Part shown: positions 42,301 through 48,300 of the stretch, piece after piece
How the letters are laid out: the number at the start of each line of letters is the position of its first letter
Position numbering within the stretch: the stretch's first letter is position 1
DNA from: Zingiber officinale
Lineage: Eukaryota > Streptophyta > Magnoliopsida > Zingiberales > Zingiberaceae
Direction of reading: 5' to 3'
NCBI RefSeq assembly: GCF_018446385.1
Contig: NW_024589856.1
Span: 1-64,000 of the forward strand
DNA: 64,000 nucleotides
Position numbers and translations under genes: made by a program
The notes under the pieces: generated by a model
Database searches by the model: none
Seen by the model: the letters and a program-made list of their open reading frames with translations, nothing else
What the model was told of the DNA's origin: nothing

Positions 42301-45300
42301 CAAAGGCATCACCTGCAGTCTTTGGAAGAGAAACAGACAATAATAATAGGATGGAGAAAGACGATGATAGCTCAAAGAAACATAGTGAGGAGAAGGATTA
42401 CGAGTGGAGCGCAAACCCTTTCGAAGTGCAATAAGAACATCAGAGTCAGGAGATGGGACCGGAGGAAATGACGAAGGACTTGGCTCCAAAGATGTGCCCA
42501 CGGTAGTGTCAGTGTTGGTCGGCGGCAAAGCAGAACGAGGACGACGCTGATAAACCTGCAAAGGAGGAGATGAGGTTGGAGGTGATAGAAGCGCCTCCGG
42601 AGGACAAAAGATAGTTACTGGCGCAGGTGGAGAGGGAGAAACCTCGGCCTGTGAAGCGGAAGGCCCAAAAAAAGAAATCGAGTCAAAGAATGTGACATCA
42701 GCAGAGATGAAGTACCGACGAAGAGTAGGGGAATAACACTTGTACCCTTTCTGAAACCGTGAGTATCCAAGGAAGACACACTTATGAGACCGATGAGAGA
42801 GTTTGTCAATGCCGGGATCAAGAGCATGAGCAAAACATACAGAACCAAAGACCCGAGGTGGGAAAGGATGAAGAGACTGATGTGGATAAAGTACCTGAAG
42901 AGGTATTTTACCCTGGAGAGTGGATGAAGGCATACGATTGATGAGATAACACGCAGTAAGTACGACATCACCCCAAAACTGATGAGGGACATGAGAATGG
43001 AGAAGTAGAGTCCGAGTGGTCTCAAGGAGATAACGATTCTTGCGTTCTACAACCCCATTCTGTTAAGGGGTATGAGGGCAAGACGTGCGATGCAACACAC
43101 CATGAGATGTCAAGAAGGTACGAAACTGAGTAGATAAATACTCGCGTGCATTATCACTTTGCAAAGTTCAAAGGGAAGTACCAAATTGAGTTTTTATTTC
43201 TTGGAAAAAGGATTCAAAAATAGAAAACAATTCTGAACGACCCTTCATTAGATATAACCATGTACAACGGGAAAAATCGTCTATAAAAGTAACAAAATAC
43301 CTAGACCCCATTGTAGAAGAAACACGACTCGGACCCCAAACATCAGAATGAACTAAAGCAAAAGGAGGCATAGCCCGACTCTCAATGCGAGGAGAAAAAG
43401 AACTATGAACATGCTTACCTAATTGACACGACTCGCAAGGCAAAGACTCTAAGTGAGAAAGACTAGGATGTAACTATTTCAACTTATGAAGACCTGGATG
43501 TCCCAACTGAGCATGAATAAGAAGTGGAGATGCCGCTGTCGAACTAACAAAAGAGGGTTGTTGAAGCCGATATAAGCCATGAGATTCACATCCGAAGCCA
43601 ATCATCCTCCCCGTACTCCGGTCCTGTAAGGAAACAGACGTGTTAGTAAAAGAAATGACACAATCGAGAGATCGAGTAAGTTGACTTATCGACAATAAAT
43701 TAAAGGGAGCTCCGGGAACATAAAGAACATTATGAATGGAAAGAGATGAAGAAGGATGAACAATGCCAATACCCTGGGATCGAGTTTGGGAACCATTGGC
43801 CATGGTGACTATTGGTAAATTACCAGAAGTAGTGAGAGAAGAAAAAGGGATTTATTACCAGTGATATGATCGGTGGCCCAGAATCAAGAATCCAAGGACC
43901 CGAAGAACGAGATATGCCAGCAAAGGAAGTACCAGCGTCTGCAATGGTAGCAGTGGAACCAGAAGCCTGACAATCCACCATTTCAGAAAGTCAGTATAGG
44001 AAGGTGTTGGAGTCAAATCAGGTGTTAACTATGAAGTGGGAGCTGAAGAAGCAACAGAACTATGAACAATCTGAGCAGCACAAGGAGGACGACCATGTAG
44101 ACTCCAACACTTATCAATCGTGTGTCCCGGTCGATGACAATGATCACACCAAGGACGTCCTTTGCCACCCTTGCGAGGTGGAGGTCCTTTGTGTCGAGAG
44201 ACTAAAGCTGACGAGTCGACAGGAACGGAAGAAGGTATCGTCAAGACTTTGGCTGGGACACGAAGGAGAGTCGCCCAGGTATTGTCCATGGTAGCTTCTG
44301 TGGGGGTGCCCAGGATCTGATCACGGACATGAGAATAATCTGTGGGCAGACCATATAAAGCCAGAGACATAAAAAATTTCTTCCGATTTTCAAGCTCTTC
44401 AGCAGGATTGGCCGCAGGTGGGAGCAGTTCATTGAAGTCACAAAGAAGGCTAGAGACTGAACCCAGATAAGTTGACATTGAATCCTTAATCTGATGAGCG
44501 CTGAGGATGGTCATGAGATCTTCACAAACTTGATAGAGTCGTCGAGAGGTGTTTGTAAAGAGTTGTTGAGCCTGTGTCCAAACAGCTTTACAGGTTACAG
44601 AGTACGGAAGACATCCCTAAGAGATGGATGGAATGTGGCTCGGATAATACAACACAACTGAGCGTCAACCTTCTTCCACAGAGGACGATCAGCGACTTGA
44701 ACATCTTCTTCAGTTTGAGTGAGATGTGTCTCATACCCCTGTCCAACAAGCCAAAGCTCAATGTGAGATGCCCAGGAGATATAATTTTTACCATCCAACT
44801 GCTAGGAAGAAAGGGGTGCAGTAATATGGTTGGTAAAGATTGAGGTATCTGGCTTTGGGGCGCCAGATGTAGCCATGAATAGAACTGTGAACCGGACTGC
44901 CAGAATAGATAACTGAGCTTGCTTCTGCGGGAAGAGATTGCTTCTTCTGGCGTCGGGCTTGTTGGCTGCTGGTGACAGAATAGATAAACTGAGCTTGCTT
45001 CTGCTGGAAGAGATTGCTTCTTCTGGCGTCGGGCTTGTTGGCTGCTAGTGACAGAGCAGAAGAAGGGCAGAAGGGAATAACGGCAGAAGAAAAACCAACA
45101 ACGGTGTCGAGCGACTAAGGATTAGGGCAGAGGAAGAAAAGTCCCCTCACGCTGGAGAAGCCGACAGCCCGTCGCCGCTGGAGAACTTGCAGAAGAGAAA
45201 GGCCGACGAGGGACGTGACGGCGCCGAGCGGGAGCGTCCGTGTCCCAGGATAGGAAGCGGCCGCTAAAGAGCTCTGGCTGCGTAATGACGCCGACGATCG

Positions 45301-48300
45301 AGAAGCTGCCAGGCGCTGCGGGAGACACCCGCGAGGCAGGATGGGGGCGCGGCAGAGAAAGACGGCGAGGCAGAAAGATGGCACGGGGGAAGAGGAAAGA
45401 AATTAGGGTTTTAACCTCGCTCTGATACCATGTTCAAAGCAAAACCTAAAATCTCGTATCTTGGTTGCCACGAGTTAGGCTTTTATATAGGAAAGAAGAT
45501 ATATAACAAAAAGTCAAAAATACCCTTATAAATATTTTATTCTAACAACATGTATATTAGTTGCACTTTCAAAATTAAAAGTTGTCCATTGCGATTAAGC
45601 CTTATGAAGAAAACCAAAATTTTAGCCTTGATTGTAGATGACACATAAACGTTTTAGAGGCCACCATATTTTTATGACAACTTCAAAGATTAATTTGCTT
45701 TTATTGGGAATAAATTACAGGACAAGCCATATATCATTGGAAAGCTATGGATGTTTAGTTGTTAATAAAAAAAAACGGTGCTCAAAAATAATATTCCTAC
45801 ATGAAGTTATGACCATTTTGATTAAAGTCTATTAGGCTAGACATGCTACTCAAGAAAGATTAATCTACACGGTAATTCAAAAATTAACATGTTACTCAAG
45901 AATTTGAATGGATTAACCAACTTTTGGTATTCTTGGCAGCGATTGAAATATCGTTCTGTGCCGCCCGGCATGGATGATTTTTATCGTTCCACCGACGAAC
46001 CGAAACTGGCACGTCACGAGCATGCGTCTCAAGCGGCAGGGAGGCGTCGCCGGATGCTTCCGGTGCCGCCAAAGGCATCGCCGAATGCTTCTAGTGCCGT
46101 CGGAGGCATCCGCTGGGCGTCAGCATCGCGGGTGATGGCGTCTGCAAGGCGTCTGCAAGGCGTCGCAACGCGATGGCGGACCGCGGGAAGGGTTACTGTG
46201 CAAAACTAATATTCCTTTAATAAATCAAACAATTCCCATTTTCATTCTCATTCCAATTGTGATATTTTAAAGAGACTTTTATAAATATTAATTAAATTAT
46301 CCCAATAAAATATAAAAAATATATTAAAAATTTTAATAAATTTTATTAAATAATATTCCGAAATTGTTTTTAATGTTTTTAATTTTTATTTATAAATTCT
46401 ATTTTAAAAAAAAAAATCTAAAAAATTATAAAAAAATATAATAAATCAAATTTATATTCTCATATTTTTTAATTATTTTATACTTTTTTACTATTTTAAT
46501 GTTTAATTGATATTGTAATTTTTTTACTATTTTAAATATATATTATTTAAATTATTAAATAAATAAATAGTTAATTTATATAATTATTATATATAAAATA
46601 GTATTTTATATTAATTTATATAATTATGATTATTTAATCTGTACATTGGAGAACTATAAAAGTTATGTATCAATTTTAATTCGAGTTATTGATAAATCAA
46701 TTTTCTTTAAAGAAAACTATATTTAATTATTTTTTTAACAATATTAAGTTGTTTAATAATAAAGAACTTATATAAAATCAATATACAATTTCTTTTTAAA
46801 TTATATACAATAAATATATTTATCTAATAATTACTATATATAAATAAAAAAAATACCGAAACCATATCGGCACGTAGTTCGGATCCTCTGTCCCGAACTT
46901 TCTCTGTCCCCATGTCCCACTGCCGATCGGACGGTCCAGATTGCATCTCAAGGCATTATGACATCTTTAAGATGTGTGCAATATTCTTGTGATATGCAAT
47001 GCATCCTTGAGATGCAATCTGGACTGTCCGATCGGCAGTGGGACATGGGGACAGAAAAAATTCGGGACAGAAGATCCGAACTAATCGGCACGGCACGATG
47101 CAATACCGAAATCGTATCATTCCGGTTTGGACCGAAACCTCGGCACGGGTCGAGATTTTAAACCTTGATTCTTGGTACTTGAAAGCAGATAAGTCTTTAA
47201 TACCTTTGCATTGTTAAACACACTTGTCATTCTCAAGGCCTTGGGAAATATAAATCTCATTTAATGAGGCCTTAGGAAATATAATTCTCATTAATGCATT
47301 TCAACTCATTTTGGAGGTTGTTCCAAGTCTCACCTATAAAGGCTATCTTTTCTATTATTGGGGACAGTTTTTTGAGATTAAAAAAATACATATTGTGAGC
47401 TTTTAAGCTCGTTAGAAGATTTATCTTCTTAATATTTCTCTAATTTCCTAGAGTGGTGAGTGTTGAGAGCGCCTTGTATCACCTCCTATTTCTCCTACAC
47501 TTTTCAGCGTCAAGTTAGTATCAGAACATCTTAGTATATCAAGAAATTGCATGAGCAAGTTCGACAAGAGATTGTTAAGCAAAATGTAAAATATAAAAAA
47601 AATGTGAATAAATATAGGAAGCAATCAATTTTCAAGGAAGGAGATTTGGTTAGGATACACTTGAGAAAGGAGTGTTTTCCTTGTAGTCAACATGGAAAGT
47701 TGCGGCCTAGAGTTGATGGTTCTTTTATAATTTTGAAAAAGATTGATAATGCTTATGATATTGAGTTGCACAGTGGTTATGGTGTTTCCGTAACTTTCAA
47801 TATTGTTGATCCATCTCCTTATATTGATAATGAACCCAACTCTGATTCGAGGACGAATCTTTTCCAACTGAGGGAGAATGACACGTAAACATTCTAGAGG
47901 TTGCCATATGTTTTATAACAAATTCAAAGATTAATTTGCTTTAATTGGGAATATATTGCAGGGCAACCCATATATCATTGGAAAGACATGAATGTCTAGT
48001 TTTCAAAAAAAAAATGGTGCTCAAAAATAATATTCTTACAGGAAGTTATGGTCATTTTGATTTAAGTCTGTTAGACTAGACATGCTACTCGGGAAAGATT
48101 TGGTACTTGGGAAAGATTAATCTACTCAGGAAAGATAAATCTAATTGGGTAAGATTTGTAACGGTACTCGGGAAACATTAATCTACTCGGTAATTCAAAG
48201 ATTAACATACTACTTGGGAATATGAAAGGATCAACCAACTTTTGGTATTCTTGGTGATTTTTCTTCTTGGTACTTGAAAGCAAATAAGTCTATAATACTT

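Larger units (their letters stand above)
40665..45547 (-). mobile_element. Ty1-copia retrotransposon with 117-bp LTRs
   Basis: A full-length 4,883-bp element flanked by perfect 5-bp direct repeats ACATG (40660-40664 and 45548-45552). Unusually short 117-bp LTRs start TGTTAGAATAAAATATTT and end CTTTGAACA on the - strand, and differ at four positions. Primer site, polypurine tract and all copia domains are present in the usual order (gag, protease, integrase, reverse transcriptase, RNase H), but the frame is broken. It lies in SEC10 intron 3 in the same orientation as the gene. Confidence 0.95.
45639..47512 (+). repeat. 5' LTR of gypsy element, interrupted
   Basis: About 640 bp of LTR is split by the DNA element at 45937-47167. 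The part after the insertion includes CCTATAAAGGCTATCTTTT and GTGAGCTTTTAAGCT, matched at 48398 and 48458. Confidence 0.9.

Noticed and set aside
42759..42941. + strand frames inside the copia element
   Set aside because: Shadows of the - strand integrase and polymerase.
45889..46209. 106-codon GC-rich frame
   Set aside because: It starts in the gypsy LTR and runs into a hAT-like element, so it is a chance frame.
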